This document shows, piece by piece, positions 27,878-38,214 of a stretch of DNA of 64,000 bases. Both the position numbers and the translations under genes were made by a program. Below the pieces are notes generated by a model, which was not told the origin of the DNA, did no database searches, and saw nothing but the letters and a program-made list of their open reading frames with translations. The stretch is from Pectobacterium sp. A5351 (GTDB taxonomy: Bacteria > Pseudomonadota > Gammaproteobacteria > Enterobacterales > Enterobacteriaceae), in NCBI RefSeq assembly GCF_028335745.1, contig NZ_CP116477.1, positions 1,178,001-1,242,000 of the forward strand. Direction: 5' to 3'. How positions within the stretch are numbered: the stretch's first letter is position 1; each line of letters starts with the position of its first letter.

Positions 27878-28666
27878 TTACGATTTTTCCGCTGTTGCCT
27901 GCAATAGCAGTAAATCGATCAGCATCACCAGATTCGATTCAAATGAGCTAATCTCACCCGCTTCCGCCGCATAGTGAACCGCATCATCGTAGAGCCGGAA
28001 GTGCAAATCGGCTAACTCGCCTAATGAATTCAACGACGCTCGGGTAAACGCAATCACCTTCATGCCAATGTTTTTGGCGATACGCGCCTTATCCAAAACC
28101 TGTTCGGTTTCCCCACTGCGGGAGATGGCGATAAACACCTGATATTTCGGTGCGTTATTGAGAAAAATACCTCGACTGTCCCCTAACCCAGAAGAGAACG
28201 CATCTTTCCCTAACACCTGCAGTTTCTTCGCTAAATACTCGGCAAACAGATGGGAAAACCCCGCGCCATAGAGGAAAAAGTGGCTTTTCTGTCGCAGGAT
28301 AGCGCTGAACGTCGCTCTATCCTGATGGCTAATGTAGGCAAATGTGCGGCGGTAATTGTCGACAAAATGCTGGAAGGCATCGGGAAGTGAAGCGTCATCG
28401 GGCGTGACGGCGGGCGAGGGAGCCAGACGCGGATGATCCGTGAGCAGCGTTTTACAGTGATAAATGAATTCGCTGTAGCCGCTAAAGCCGATTTTCTGGC
28501 ACAGCCGCATGATGGTTGCGGTGGAGACATAGGTTTTCTGCGCCAGTTCACGTACCGTGATTTTGCCTATCAGCGACGAATGTTCGGCGATAAAAGCCAG
28601 CACGCGGTATTCCGCACGCGTCAGCACTTGGCCGTGTTGCATTAAGGATGCCAGCCGATTATCCAC
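27878..28666 (-). CDS. RpiR/MurR-family transcriptional regulator
   Basis: 262 residues. The N-terminal helix-turn-helix of the RpiR family includes ITVRELAQKTYVSTATIMRL CQKIGFSGYSEF (recognition helix around residues 45-56). A C-terminal SIS phosphosugar-binding domain (about 110-240) carries FLYGAGFSHLFAEYL and VFIAISRSGETEQVL. It likely senses a phosphosugar. The PTS and GH4 phospho-alpha-glucosidase genes 2-5 kb away on the same strand are the natural regulatory targets, though sseA lies between; this assignment is inferred. Confidence 0.87.
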   Translation of the reverse strand: MDNRLASLMQHGQVLTRAEYRVLAFIAEHSSLIGKITVRELAQKTYVSTATIMRLCQKIGFSGYSEFIYHCKTLLTDHPRLAPSPAVTPDDASLPDAFQHFVDNYRRTFAYISHQDRATFSAILRQKSHFFLYGAGFSHLFAEYLAKKLQVLGKDAFSSGLGDSRGIFLNNAPKYQVFIAISRSGETEQVLDKARIAKNIGMKVIAFTRASLNSLGELADLHFRLYDDAVHYAAEAGEISSFESNLVMLIDLLLLQATAEKS

Positions 28667-28706
28667 CTGCTACCCCTGATTGACGGTAATAAAATACTGA
28701 ACGGGA

Positions 28707-29576
28707 TTAATCGCGTGCGATCGGAACATTATCGCGGCTACCCCAATCACTCCACGAACCGTCGTACAGCGTCACATTCGGGACATTTAACTGCGTTAGC
28801 GCCAGCACCACGACAGATGCCGTGACGCCGGAGCCGCAGCTGGCGACGATAGGGCGAGTGAAATCCACCCCATGCTTATGCAGAATGGTTGCCAGTTCAG
28901 CGTTGGGTTTCAGCGCACCGTTATGCACTAAATCGGTCCACGGCACGTTCAGGCTGCCGGGAATATGACCGCGATGCAGGCCGGGGCGCGGTTCATCCAC
29001 TTCGGCATGAAAGCGCGGCGCGGGACGGGCATCGACAATCTGCTCTGATTTATCCCGACAGATGGAAAGCACGTCGTCGCGTGAGCGAATGGCGTTCTCA
29101 TCCAGCGTAGCGTGAAATGTGGTTGGCTTCGGCGTTACATCGCCCTGTTCCAATGGCAGGTTCTGTGCTGTCCAGCCTGCCAGGCCACCGCTCAGGATTG
29201 AAAGGGATGTCGCGCCGAAGGTGTGCAACATCCACCACGCGCGTGGCGCGGAGAAGAGATTGCCTTCATCGTAAATCACCAGATGCTGCTGGTTATCAAT
29301 CCCCAACTCACCCATTGCCCGCGCGAAGTCTTCGCGCGTTGGCATCATATGTGGCAGATCGCTGCTGTGATCGGACAGGGTTTCAATATCAAAAAAAACC
29401 GCGCCAGGCAGGTGGCCGGCGCGGTATTCGGCATGAATATCACGGGTGGTATTGCCCGGTGGCAGCATTCGGGCATCAATGAGTGTGATACTGCTGTCAT
29501 TCAGGTGGCTGGCAAGCCAGTCTGCGGAAACAAACCGCTCATGAGAAACGGGCAAATCAGAAGACGATGCTGACAT
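28707..29576 (-). CDS. sseA: 3-mercaptopyruvate sulfurtransferase SseA
   Basis: 289 residues, two rhodanese domains in tandem. The first domain (about 15-140) is inactive. The second ends in the catalytic loop with Cys in SCGSGVTASVVVLAL, the CGSGVTA form diagnostic of mercaptopyruvate rather than thiosulfate sulfurtransferase. It moves sulfur from 3-mercaptopyruvate to thiophilic acceptors in the cytosol. It is on the minus strand between the GH4 gene and the RpiR gene, with a strong hairpin (29612-29642) upstream. Confidence 0.95.
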   Translation of the reverse strand: MSASSSDLPVSHERFVSADWLASHLNDSSITLIDARMLPPGNTTRDIHAEYRAGHLPGAVFFDIETLSDHSSDLPHMMPTREDFARAMGELGIDNQQHLVIYDEGNLFSAPRAWWMLHTFGATSLSILSGGLAGWTAQNLPLEQGDVTPKPTTFHATLDENAIRSRDDVLSICRDKSEQIVDARPAPRFHAEVDEPRPGLHRGHIPGSLNVPWTDLVHNGALKPNAELATILHKHGVDFTRPIVASCGSGVTASVVVLALTQLNVPNVTLYDGSWSDWGSRDNVPIARD

Positions 29577-29611
29577 AGATCCTCCACGTTGGGGCCGACG
29601 AATTCAGCCCC

Positions 29612-29642
29612 GAATCTACCATTGATGTGCAATGGTAGATTC
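29612..29642 (-). terminator. Perfect 13-bp hairpin between GH4 gene and sseA
   Basis: GAATCTACCATTG pairs perfectly with CAATGGTAGATTC around a five-base loop. No T-run follows on either strand, so it could stabilise mRNA or attenuate read-through from the PTS-GH4 operon into sseA. Confidence 0.55.
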
Positions 29643-29679
29643 ATTGTCAGCGATTTTCCCTCATCCGACAAGTCGCAGA

Positions 29680-31041
29680 TTATTGGGCGATACCGTCTCT
29701 ATATGCTTGTTTTAATTGCGGCCAGTAATCCTGATTGGCTTCAATCATCTCATCCAGAATGGCTTTGGCGTGCTGCATCGTCGGCACGGTACGGTTCAAG
29801 GTAAACGCCTGCAAGGCCTTCTCGTAGCTGCCTTCCAGCGTGGCTTCCACTAACAGCTGTTCGGACGCCAGCTGCTGTTCCAGCAAGGCACGGTGGAACT
29901 GTGGGACATTCCCCATCCGCACCGGCTCTGGCCCTTGCGCGGTGATATAAGCGGGCACCTCCACCATCGCGTCGTACGGCAGATTGGCGATAGCGCCTTT
30001 ATTTTCGACGATCACCAGATGACGCTGACGCAGATCGAACGCCAGCGAGCAGGCGACATCAACGATGAACGAGCCGTGCACGCCAACGTGGAACGCATCC
30101 GACAGAATACCGGTTTCCTTGTAGCTGGCCGCCGCTGCAAACAGCTTCTTCTCACGCCCGTCCATCACTTCATTGGCGCGCGTGTAGTCAGGATCCTGAT
30201 GCTCCACGATCTGATTCGGCATCAGGTAATACTGCAAATACGGATTCGGCACGAACTCTGGGAAATGATCCATGATGGGTTTGATGTTGCGCCAGGTTTT
30301 CACCCACGATGGATCGGCGTGCTGCGGATCGGTATCGGCGGCATCGGCGGTCAACAGGCCATAGCGGGCGATGTGTTCGCGCAGTTCCGGCATCCGATCG
30401 ACGCCATCGACCAGCACGCGGGTAAACCAGCCAAAGTGATTCAGCCCGAAATAGTCCACCGTGATGTCGTGACGATCGACGCCCAGCACGGCGGCGATAT
30501 TACGCATCGCGGCAACGGGCATGTCGCAGATATTCAACACGCGGGCGTTAGGGCGCAGACGACGCACGCCTTCGGCAACAATCGCGGCGGGGTTGGAGTA
30601 ATTGACGATCCACGCCTCTTTATGTGCATAGCGCTCAACCAGATCGATCAGTTCGGCCATTGGCAGAATAGTACGCAGGCCGTAGGCCAGCCCGCCGGGG
30701 CCACAGGTTTCCTGCCCGACGACGCCGTGGCGTAGTGGGATTTTTTCATCCTGTTCGCGCATTTTGTACTGGCCGACGCGCATCTGGGCAAAGACAAAGT
30801 GAGCGCCGGTAAATGCGGTTTCTGCGTCGGTCGTGACGGTAAAAACGATGCTGTCACTGTGGTCGCGAATCACCTTTTCCACCACCGGCGCGATGATGTC
30901 CTGCCGCGGGCCGTCGATGTCATACAAACGAATCTCTGCCAGCGGGAAATCCGCGAGACGTACCATCAGACTCTTTACGATGCCTGGGGTATAGGTGCTG
31001 CCGCCGCCGGCAATGGTCAGAATGAATGGGGGTTTCGTCAT
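29680..31041 (-). CDS. GH4 6-phospho-alpha-glucosidase
   Basis: 453 residues from MTKPPFILTIAGGGSTYTPG, chosen because CAGGAG sits just upstream; a frame opening at 31149 would overlap the PTS gene. Glycoside hydrolase family 4 uses NAD+ and a divalent metal. Motifs: nucleotide-binding GGGSTYTPGIV, ligand-binding YSNPAAIVAEGV, the metal-binding cysteine in NICDMP, the CDMP form typical of phospho-alpha-glucosidases (beta-type enzymes have CNVP), and the metal-binding His in GLNHFGW. It hydrolyses phosphorylated maltose-like sugars delivered by the PTS gene upstream (gap 13 bases). Confidence 0.93.
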   Translation of the reverse strand: MTKPPFILTIAGGGSTYTPGIVKSLMVRLADFPLAEIRLYDIDGPRQDIIAPVVEKVIRDHSDSIVFTVTTDAETAFTGAHFVFAQMRVGQYKMREQDEKIPLRHGVVGQETCGPGGLAYGLRTILPMAELIDLVERYAHKEAWIVNYSNPAAIVAEGVRRLRPNARVLNICDMPVAAMRNIAAVLGVDRHDITVDYFGLNHFGWFTRVLVDGVDRMPELREHIARYGLLTADAADTDPQHADPSWVKTWRNIKPIMDHFPEFVPNPYLQYYLMPNQIVEHQDPDYTRANEVMDGREKKLFAAAASYKETGILSDAFHVGVHGSFIVDVACSLAFDLRQRHLVIVENKGAIANLPYDAMVEVPAYITAQGPEPVRMGNVPQFHRALLEQQLASEQLLVEATLEGSYEKALQAFTLNRTVPTMQHAKAILDEMIEANQDYWPQLKQAYRDGIAQ

Positions 31042-31054
31042 GGTCAGTCTCCTG

Positions 31055-32635
31055 TTAAAGCGCGTTTTCAACTGCTTCGCGTATCGTTTTGACGTGAAGT
31101 CCGTAAACCACCTGTACGTTGTTACCCTGTCGGATAACGGCTTTCGCACCGGTGTTCTTAAGCTGTTGTTCGTCTACCAGATTCGGGTCGATCAGCGTGA
31201 CCCGTAAGCGGGTGTAACAGTTATCCACCACCTCGATATTCGGTTTACCGCCTAGTCCTGCGATGATGGTGGAGCCAACAAGCAGAGCATCGCCTTTCAC
31301 CGCGTCCTGCGTTTTTGCCGGATTCTCTGTCTTGGACTGATATTCGGTTTTGGAATACAGCCGCGTCTCTTCCTCATCGGTTTCACGCCCTGGTGTTGGC
31401 ATGTCGAAGTACAGAATCAGGAAGCGGAAGACGAAGAAGTAAATCACCGACATAGTCAGCCCAACCACGATGTACATCGGCCAGTTGGATTTCTCGATGC
31501 CCAGCGGCAGGTTATAAAGCAGGAAATCGATGACGCCGTTGGCACCAATCGCGTGTACGCCCATGATGGAGAACAGCATCATGCCTATGCCGGTCAGTAC
31601 GGCGTGAACGGCAAACAGCATGGGCGCGACGAACAGGAAGGAGAACTCCAGCGGCTCGGTGACACCCAGCAAGAAAGAGGTAAACGCAGCCGGAATCAGA
31701 ATGGCTTTGGCGGCCAGACGCTTTTCTGGCTTCGCCGTGACGTACATCGCCAATGCGGCGGCCGTCAGGCCAAACATTTTACTGATGCCTCGCGCGTCCC
31801 AGACTACGGTGGAGCTCAGCTGTTTGACGTTCTGACAGGCCATTTCAGCAAAATAGATGTTGCGTGCGCCCTGATACAGCTTGCCGCATACCTCTGCGGT
31901 TCCGCCCAGTTCGGTGTACAGGAACGGGGTATAGACCAGATGATGCAGCCCGGTGGGGATCAGCACGCGTTCGAGAAAGCCATAAATCGCGATGCCAACA
32001 GGGCCTGCACCTTTAATCGCGAAGGCCAGCCAGGTAATGCCCTGTTGAGCAAACGGCCACAGCGCGCTCATCGCAAAGCCCAGCGCAATCGCCAGCGGAA
32101 TCACCAGAATGGCGACGAAGCAGTGGCCGGAATAAATCGCCATGACGCCGTTAAACTGTTTACTGGAATAGCGGTTATACAGATAGCCTGCGAATCCGCC
32201 GATCAGGATACCGGCGAAAACGCCCATTTCCAGTACCTGAACGCCAAGTACCATGCCTTGCCCGGCGGCGCGCATCTCTGCGGCTGGTACGAGTTTGCCC
32301 TGTAATTGCAGCGTGATATTCATGGCGTTAATGAAGATGATGAACATCACCAGACCGATCAGCGCAGCGTAGCCCTTATCGCGTTTTGCCAATCCAATCG
32401 GGATCCCAACGGCGAAGACCAGCGCCAAATTAGCCAGAATCGCCACGGCAGATTTGGAAACCAGTTGGCCAAAATCCTGAATCAAGGGGTGATTAAGTAA
32501 AGGGACATAGCCCGCTAAATTGCCGTTACCGAACACATTCCCAAATGCGATGAATAACCCGACAATCGGGAGTATCAGCACCGGCCCATACAGGGACTTG
32601 CCGAAATTTTGCAATGCATTGACCGCTCTTTTCAT
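31055..32635 (-). CDS. Alpha-glucoside PTS transporter subunit IICB
   Basis: 526 residues. A membrane IIC domain (about 1-410) carries the glucose/maltose-family signature GVTEPLEFSFLF. A cytoplasmic IIB domain (about 445-526) carries the phosphorylated cysteine in VDNCYTRLRV. A charged, low-complexity linker (YSKTEYQSKTENPAKTQ) joins them. A IIA domain is absent, so it presumably borrows a glucose-type IIA. It lies directly upstream of the GH4 phospho-alpha-glucosidase gene, so it likely imports maltose-type alpha-glucosides. The exact sugar is inferred. Confidence 0.92.
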   Translation of the reverse strand: MKRAVNALQNFGKSLYGPVLILPIVGLFIAFGNVFGNGNLAGYVPLLNHPLIQDFGQLVSKSAVAILANLALVFAVGIPIGLAKRDKGYAALIGLVMFIIFINAMNITLQLQGKLVPAAEMRAAGQGMVLGVQVLEMGVFAGILIGGFAGYLYNRYSSKQFNGVMAIYSGHCFVAILVIPLAIALGFAMSALWPFAQQGITWLAFAIKGAGPVGIAIYGFLERVLIPTGLHHLVYTPFLYTELGGTAEVCGKLYQGARNIYFAEMACQNVKQLSSTVVWDARGISKMFGLTAAALAMYVTAKPEKRLAAKAILIPAAFTSFLLGVTEPLEFSFLFVAPMLFAVHAVLTGIGMMLFSIMGVHAIGANGVIDFLLYNLPLGIEKSNWPMYIVVGLTMSVIYFFVFRFLILYFDMPTPGRETDEEETRLYSKTEYQSKTENPAKTQDAVKGDALLVGSTIIAGLGGKPNIEVVDNCYTRLRVTLIDPNLVDEQQLKNTGAKAVIRQGNNVQVVYGLHVKTIREAVENAL

Positions 32636-32994
32636 TATCAGCCCTCTTACTGGCCATTATGGTGGGTACAGCAGCAAGGCTAGCAGTGAATGACAAAGAG
32701 ATTCCAGTTATCTTATTGTTTTAAAAACAAATAACCTATAACGTTACAAGTAACCTTCAGAACTGTGATCGCCGATGATTTGTTACATCCCGCGCAAGGG
32801 CTATGGGGGACGAAAAAGTGCGAGGCGTAATCGTTAATGAAGAGGAAATGAGAGGTAACATTTTTTTAATAAAATGTTATTTCCTTGGTAGGCAACAAAG
32901 GTCTCTGCACCTATAATTTGCGCCACTTTCACTGGCCGGGTATACAATTCTTATAATCCGGCTGTAATCTGACAGTTTAGTTAATGAGGTCAAT
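32636..32994. other. Divergent PTS/ndk control region
   Basis: This 359-base AT-rich spacer holds two inverted repeats that could be operators. The first is TTATTGTTTT facing AAAAACAAATAA (32713-32734), about 80 bases before the PTS start. The second is a perfect nine-base pair, TAACATTTT and AAAATGTTA, with a six-base spacer (32856-32879). Two TATAAT hexamers, at 32912-32917 and 32952-32957, are candidate ndk -10 elements. Confidence 0.5.
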
Positions 32995-33423
32995 ATGACG
33001 ATAGAACGTACCTTCTCCATCGTAAAACCTAATGCGGTTGCCAAGAATGCGATTGGTTCGATTTATGCACGCTTTGAAAGCGCAGGTTTTACCATCGTTG
33101 CGGCTAAAATGCTGCGTCTGAGCCGTGAGCAAGCGGAAGGTTTCTACGCTGAGCATAAAGGCAAGCCGTTCTTTGATGGCCTGGTCGAATTCATGATGTC
33201 TGGCCCAATTATGGTGCAGGTGCTGGAAGGTGAAAACGCCGTTCAACGTAACCGTGACATCATGGGTGCTACCAACCCGGCAAACGCACTGGCGGGCACG
33301 CTGCGTGCTGATTACGCGGATAGCTTCACAGCGAACGCGGTACACGGTTCTGATTCTATCGAATCCGCTCAGCGTGAAATCGCTTATTTCTTCAGCGATG
33401 ATGAAATCTGCCCGCGCGCGTAA
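32995..33423 (+). CDS. ndk: Nucleoside diphosphate kinase
   Basis: 142 residues, close to E. coli Ndk (143). It moves the terminal phosphate from ATP to nucleoside diphosphates. The start is [21 protein letters not shown]. The phosphohistidine is in the motif [20 protein letters not shown]. The gene precedes rlmN as in E. coli. Confidence 0.97.
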   Translation: MTIERTFSIVKPNAVAKNAIGSIYARFESAGFTIVAAKMLRLSREQAEGFYAEHKGKPFFDGLVEFMMSGPIMVQVLEGENAVQRNRDIMGATNPANALAGTLRADYADSFTANAVHGSDSIESAQREIAYFFSDDEICPRA

Positions 33424-33682
33424 TCTTGCGGGTAATAAAAATGTTGCGTGTGATAAACAGGTTAGCGCGTGTGATGTTGCTTCTTTTTCGTTGTGTTAGT
33501 GTGCAGTGTCGAAGCAATGACACAGAAAAAAAGCGGTGATGGTAGCTTACCTGTTTTAAACTTTGTACAATGCTGCGCCCTGGATGAGCCTGCACTTATC
33601 CGGGGCGTTTCTTTGGTCATAACCATCGAATTCAACCTTCTTTTTAGCGCCATAACGTGTAATAACGAGGCCAGGATTGACA

Positions 33683-34939
33683 ATGTCTAAGCAAATCGCG
33701 TCTGAAACCGTCGTGTCTGAAACGACGGCATCTAACACTACCGCATCTAACACTACCGTATCCGAGCAAACTGTGTCCGAATTCTCTCCGGCGTCTGTTG
33801 ATGCCTCTCAATCCGTCAAAGCCAGTGCGGAAAAAATCAACCTGTTGGATCTTAACCGCCAGCAAATGCGTGACCTCTTCATGTCGATGGGAGAGAAACC
33901 GTTCCGCGCCGATCAGGTTATGAAATGGATTTATCACTACTGCTGTGATGACTTCAACCAGATGACGGATATTAACAAAGTCTTCCGCAGCAAATTGCAG
34001 GAAGTCGCTGAGATTCGCGCGCCTGAAGTCGTAGATGAACAGCGTTCTTCTGACGGCACGATTAAGTGGGCGATTCTGGTAGGCGGCCAGCGCGTAGAAA
34101 CCGTTTATATTCCCGAAGAAGATCGCGCCACGCTGTGCGTATCGTCTCAGGTAGGTTGCGCGCTGGAGTGCAAGTTCTGCTCAACGGCGCAGCAGGGCTT
34201 TAACCGCAACCTGCGTGTATCGGAAATTATCGGCCAGGTGTGGCGTGCGGCGAAAATTATCGGCGCTTTTAAAGTCACCGGCCAGCGTCCCATTACCAAC
34301 GTGGTGATGATGGGAATGGGCGAACCATTGCTGAACCTGACTAACGTGGTGCCAGCGATGGAAATCATGCTGGATGACTTCGGTTTCGGCCTGTCCAAGC
34401 GTCGCGTAACGCTGTCTACGTCTGGCGTGGTGCCCGCGTTGGATAAACTGGGCGATATGATTGATGTCGCGCTGGCGATTTCTCTGCATGCACCGACCGA
34501 CGACATTCGTAACGAAATCATGCCGATCAACAAAAAGTACAATATCGAGATGTTTCTGAGCTCGGTGCGTCGCTATCTGGAAAAATCCAATGCGAATCAG
34601 GGACGTGTTACCGTTGAGTATGTGATGTTGGATCATATCAATGACGGCACCGAACACGCGCATCAACTGGCTGAATGCCTGAAAGATACACCGTGCAAGA
34701 TCAACCTAATTCCGTGGAACCCGTTCCCGGGCGCGCCGTATGGCCGCAGCTCAAACAGCCGCGTTGACCGTTTCTCCAAGGTGCTGATGGAGTATGGCTT
34801 CACGACGATCGTACGTAAAACCCGTGGGGATGACATTGATGCGGCCTGCGGCCAGTTGGCGGGCGAAGTCGTGGACAGAACTAAACGTACGCTGAAGAAG
34901 AAAATGGCCGGTGAACCTATCGCAGTGAAAGCGGTCTAA
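33683..34939 (+). CDS. rlmN: Dual-specificity 23S rRNA/tRNA adenine-C2 methyltransferase RlmN
   Basis: 418 residues from the ATG at 33683, with AGGA seven bases upstream; a TTG at 33677 would add two. Radical SAM enzyme that methylates A2503 of 23S rRNA and A37 of some tRNAs. The cluster motif is [11 protein letters not shown] and the mobile C-terminal cysteine is in [10 protein letters not shown]. Compared with E. coli (384) there is an N-terminal extension of roughly 35-40 residues, rich in Ser/Thr/Val and made of near repeats ([19 protein letters not shown]). It is encoded by a 15-base tandem repeat at about 33728-33760. Confidence 0.95.
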   Translation: MSKQIASETVVSETTASNTTASNTTVSEQTVSEFSPASVDASQSVKASAEKINLLDLNRQQMRDLFMSMGEKPFRADQVMKWIYHYCCDDFNQMTDINKVFRSKLQEVAEIRAPEVVDEQRSSDGTIKWAILVGGQRVETVYIPEEDRATLCVSSQVGCALECKFCSTAQQGFNRNLRVSEIIGQVWRAAKIIGAFKVTGQRPITNVVMMGMGEPLLNLTNVVPAMEIMLDDFGFGLSKRRVTLSTSGVVPALDKLGDMIDVALAISLHAPTDDIRNEIMPINKKYNIEMFLSSVRRYLEKSNANQGRVTVEYVMLDHINDGTEHAHQLAECLKDTPCKINLIPWNPFPGAPYGRSSNSRVDRFSKVLMEYGFTTIVRKTRGDDIDAACGQLAGEVVDRTKRTLKKKMAGEPIAVKAV

Positions 34940-35138
34940 GATCGAATGGCGCGCGGGTTAGCGTGGAATTGCTAACCCGGTGGAAGTGCTAACCCGCTGT
35001 CTGCCGCTGAGGTAATTTGCAGAACAAACGTGAGCAAATTGCGAGGCGCGCCGCGTTGTTGCCCGATCTGACTGCCACTCTGTTCATATTCAGGTAACCT
35101 CTCTGGTCTGGCAAGGATGACAAGGCGAGGAAACAGGG

Positions 35139-35918
35139 ATGGTGGCGTCTCTATCACGGAGAATAGCGTTATTACAGGGAACGTACTGGCTGAGTGGCCT
35201 GTTCGCGGTGCTGTTGTTGGCGGGATGTGTGCATTCGCCTCAGGAAGCGACAAATCCAGCGGTTGCTCAAACCCGCTTGCAGCTGGGCTTGGCATATCTG
35301 GCGCACAATAATCTGGATTCAGCTCGACAGAATCTTGAAAAGGCGGTGGCGATTGCTCCGCAGGATTATCGAACACAATTGGGGATGGCGCTTTACGAGC
35401 AGCGGATAGGTGAAAACCGTCTTGCTGAACAGCGTTATCAGCATGTGTTGAACATGGTGCCGGAAAATGGCAGCGTCATGAATAATTACGGTGCGTTTCT
35501 GTGTAGTTTAGGGCAGTATGTAGCGGCGCAGCGACAGTTTAGTGCGGCTGCACAACTTCCTGATTACAGTCAGGTTGCTGATGCGTTGGAAAATGCTGGA
35601 TACTGCTTTTTCCATGCCGGACAGACTGAAAACGCGCGCAATTTATTAAGTCGGGCGCTGAAATATGACCCGACGAAAGGCAGTGCCTTGCTGGCGGAAG
35701 CAAACAAACAGTTTGATGCCGGGAAAAATGAGCAAGCGCGGCTGCTGCTTGATGTTTATCAGCATACTCTTCCGGCCAGTGCCGAAAGCTTATGGTTACA
35801 GATTCGTTTCGCCGCGTTGGCGGGCCATGATGGCGATAAAAAACGTTATGGCAACGTGCTGGCGCGAAGTTTTCCACAATCTAAACAGTACCAGCACTTC
35901 TTAGCTAATGAATACTGA
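35139..35918 (+). CDS. pilW: PilW/PilF-like TPR lipoprotein
   Basis: 259 residues. A lipobox near residue 30 (LLLAGC) marks it as a lipoprotein. Tetratricopeptide repeats follow from about residue 40 ([64 protein letters not shown]). Members help assemble or place the type IV pilus secretin in the outer membrane. It lies between rlmN and rodZ as in other Enterobacterales and overlaps rodZ by 11 bases. No pilus genes are in the window, so the pilus role here is from the family name. Confidence 0.9.
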   Translation: MVASLSRRIALLQGTYWLSGLFAVLLLAGCVHSPQEATNPAVAQTRLQLGLAYLAHNNLDSARQNLEKAVAIAPQDYRTQLGMALYEQRIGENRLAEQRYQHVLNMVPENGSVMNNYGAFLCSLGQYVAAQRQFSAAAQLPDYSQVADALENAGYCFFHAGQTENARNLLSRALKYDPTKGSALLAEANKQFDAGKNEQARLLLDVYQHTLPASAESLWLQIRFAALAGHDGDKKRYGNVLARSFPQSKQYQHFLANEY

Positions 35919-36915
35919 AGCCACCCAAGATACAACAGAAGCAAAACTACCCGGCGAACGTCTGCGTGAGGCGCGTGAACGTCTTGGATTTACCCAGCAA
36001 ACTATTGCCGAGCGTTTGTGCCTTAAAATCTCCACCGTTCGTGATATTGAAGACGGTACGACGCCTGCCGATTTAGCGCCGACCTTTCTGCGCGGCTATA
36101 TCCGTTCTTATGCCAAGCTGGTTCATTTACCCGAAGATGAGCTGCTTCCCATTGTGGATAAACAGGCCATACCTAAAACGATCTCTGTCTCGCCGATGCA
36201 GAGTTTTTCGCTGAAAAAAAGCCGCAAAAAGCGTGATGGCTGGTTGATGACAATCACCTGGCTGGTCGTGCTGGTTGTTCTGGGGCTAACGGGCGCATGG
36301 TGGTGGCAAAACCATCAGGCTCAGCAGGCGGAAATCAACAGCATGGTCGATCACGCCAGTTCTATGCAGGCGCAAACGGAAGGACAGCCCGTCCCGTTGG
36401 TGGACAACAGCGCTTCGCAGGAAACAGCGGCACAGAATTCCGCTGCGGCACCGACTTCTACGCCAGTCGACCTGTCTGCGACTGTCGCGGCGACACCTTC
36501 AACGCCTTCTTCTTCCGCTTCCGCAACGACGCCGTCAACGGTACCTTCTAGCCCATCGCCTTCACAGGAGAACGCCGCACAGTCTCAGGCTGCGGGTAGT
36601 GCGCTGTTAGGTGCCGGGGCAGTGGCACCCGCTACGGGTACGGTAGCGGAGAGCAATTCCGTCTCTGCTACGCATGCATTGGTAATGACTTTCACGGCCG
36701 ATTGCTGGTTGGAAGTGACGGATGCCAGCGGCAAAAAACTGTTTAGCGGTATGCAGCGTAATGGTGGCACGCTGAATCTGGATGGTCAGTCACCCTATAA
36801 ACTTAAAATTGGCGCACCTGCTGCGGTACAGATTCAATTTCAAGGCAAGCCGGTTGATTTAAGCCGCTTTGTGCGCAGCAATCAGGTTGCACGCCTGACG
36901 CTGACCGCAGAATAA
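35908..36915 (+). CDS. rodZ: Cytoskeleton protein RodZ
   Basis: 335 residues. An N-terminal Xre-type helix-turn-helix ([22 protein letters not shown], about 15-80) binds MreB. A single membrane helix follows a KKSRKKRDG basic stretch (about 111-132, [20 protein letters not shown]). A long Ser/Thr/Pro/Ala-rich periplasmic linker (about 150-250) leads to the C-terminal DUF4115 domain ([21 protein letters not shown]). It sets rod shape with MreB. The start overlaps the end of pilW by 11 bases. Confidence 0.95.
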   Translation: MNTEATQDTTEAKLPGERLREARERLGFTQQTIAERLCLKISTVRDIEDGTTPADLAPTFLRGYIRSYAKLVHLPEDELLPIVDKQAIPKTISVSPMQSFSLKKSRKKRDGWLMTITWLVVLVVLGLTGAWWWQNHQAQQAEINSMVDHASSMQAQTEGQPVPLVDNSASQETAAQNSAAAPTSTPVDLSATVAATPSTPSSSASATTPSTVPSSPSPSQENAAQSQAAGSALLGAGAVAPATGTVAESNSVSATHALVMTFTADCWLEVTDASGKKLFSGMQRNGGTLNLDGQSPYKLKIGAPAAVQIQFQGKPVDLSRFVRSNQVARLTLTAE

Positions 36916-36955
36916 CGTGTTGTTTAGGTAAGACTGCAATGTTGGAGATGAAGTA

Positions 36956-38077
36956 ATGCATAACGCTGCACCCATAACCCGTCGAAAATCAAAACGGATT
37001 TACGTCGGCAAGGTGCCTGTAGGTGATGGTGCGCCGATTGCAGTGCAATCCATGACCAACACCCGAACCACCGACGTTGAAGCTACCGTCAATCAAATCA
37101 GATCGCTGGAGCGCGTGGGGGTGGATATTGTCCGCGTTTCCGTGCCAACGATGGACGCGGCGGAAGCCTTTAAGCTTATCAAACAGCAGGTGAATGTTCC
37201 GCTCGTCGCCGACATCCATTTTGACTACCGCATCGCGTTGAAAGTCGCGGAGTACGGCGTTGACTGTCTACGTATCAATCCTGGCAATATTGGTAACGAG
37301 GAGCGTATCCGCTCGGTTGTCGATTGTGCGCGTTACAACAATATCCCGATCCGTATTGGCGTGAATGGCGGTTCGCTGGAAAAAGATTTGCAGGAAAAAT
37401 ACGGCGAACCAACGCCGGAAGCGCTGCTGGAATCGGCGATGCGCCATGTCGATATTCTCGATCGCCTGAACTTCGATCAGTTTAAGGTCAGCGTCAAAGC
37501 CTCGGACGTTTTCCTTGCCGTGCAGTCTTATCGCCTGTTGGCGGCCCGTATCGATCAGCCGTTGCACCTCGGCATCACCGAAGCGGGTGGCGCGCGTAGT
37601 GGTGCGGTGAAGTCGGCTATCGGCCTCGGACTGTTACTGTCGGAAGGTATTGGCGACACGCTGCGTATCTCGCTGGCGGCCGATCCGGTTGAGGAAGTGA
37701 AAGTCGGCTTCGATATCCTGAAATCGCTGCGTATTCGTGCACGCGGAATCAACTTTATTGCTTGCCCGACCTGCTCCCGTCAGGAGTTTGACGTGATCGG
37801 GACGGTGAACGCGCTGGAACAACGATTGGAAGACATCATCACGCCGATGGATGTGTCGATTATCGGCTGCGTGGTGAATGGCCCTGGTGAAGCGCTGGTG
37901 TCGACCATTGGCGTCACCGGTGGACATAACAAGAGCGGCTTCTATGAAGACGGCGTGCGGCAGAGAGAACGCTTCGATAACGAACAGATGATCGATCAGT
38001 TAGAAGCCAAGATCCGCGCGAAAGCCTCCATGATGGACGAAAATCAGCGTATTACCGTCAATCTGGTGGATAAATAA
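36956..38077 (+). CDS. ispG: 4-hydroxy-3-methylbut-2-enyl diphosphate synthase (flavodoxin)
   Basis: 373 residues, one more than E. coli IspG. This [4Fe-4S] enzyme carries out the penultimate step of the MEP isoprenoid pathway. N-terminal TIM barrel ([29 protein letters not shown]). C-terminal cluster domain with ligands in [12 protein letters not shown] and [10 protein letters not shown]. It follows rodZ as in E. coli, with GGAGATGAAGT before its ATG. Confidence 0.97.
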   Translation: MHNAAPITRRKSKRIYVGKVPVGDGAPIAVQSMTNTRTTDVEATVNQIRSLERVGVDIVRVSVPTMDAAEAFKLIKQQVNVPLVADIHFDYRIALKVAEYGVDCLRINPGNIGNEERIRSVVDCARYNNIPIRIGVNGGSLEKDLQEKYGEPTPEALLESAMRHVDILDRLNFDQFKVSVKASDVFLAVQSYRLLAARIDQPLHLGITEAGGARSGAVKSAIGLGLLLSEGIGDTLRISLAADPVEEVKVGFDILKSLRIRARGINFIACPTCSRQEFDVIGTVNALEQRLEDIITPMDVSIIGCVVNGPGEALVSTIGVTGGHNKSGFYEDGVRQRERFDNEQMIDQLEAKIRAKASMMDENQRITVNLVDK

Positions 38078-38148
38078 CCCTGACGGCGTGGCGGCATGCC
38101 GTCACCCGCCTAATTCACGATTCCTGAACCCGATGGGGATGCCCCGCA

Positions 38149-38178
38149 TTGAAGATGCGACGACAATCCCTCTATAAT
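38149..38178 (+). promoter_or_regulatory. Sigma-70 promoter of hisS
   Basis: TTGAAG and TATAAT are separated by 18 bases, ending 36 bases before the hisS GTG. A separate promoter for hisS downstream of ispG is therefore likely. Confidence 0.6.
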
Positions 38179-38214
38179 CGGGTTTATTTTTTGAAAAACG
38201 CATAGAGAACTGAC

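Noticed and set aside
29893..30735. 280-codon plus-strand open frame over the GH4 gene
   Set aside because: It is antisense to the GH4 enzyme with all its motifs and has no recognisable protein of its own.
31553..32305. 250-codon plus-strand open frame over the PTS gene
   Set aside because: It is antisense to the PTS IICB gene, its composition is implausible for a protein, and it has no ribosome site or homologue that I recognise.
32760..32785. CRP-like site upstream of the PTS gene
   Set aside because: Only the TGTGA half is present (TGTGATCGCCGATGAT); the other half does not fit.
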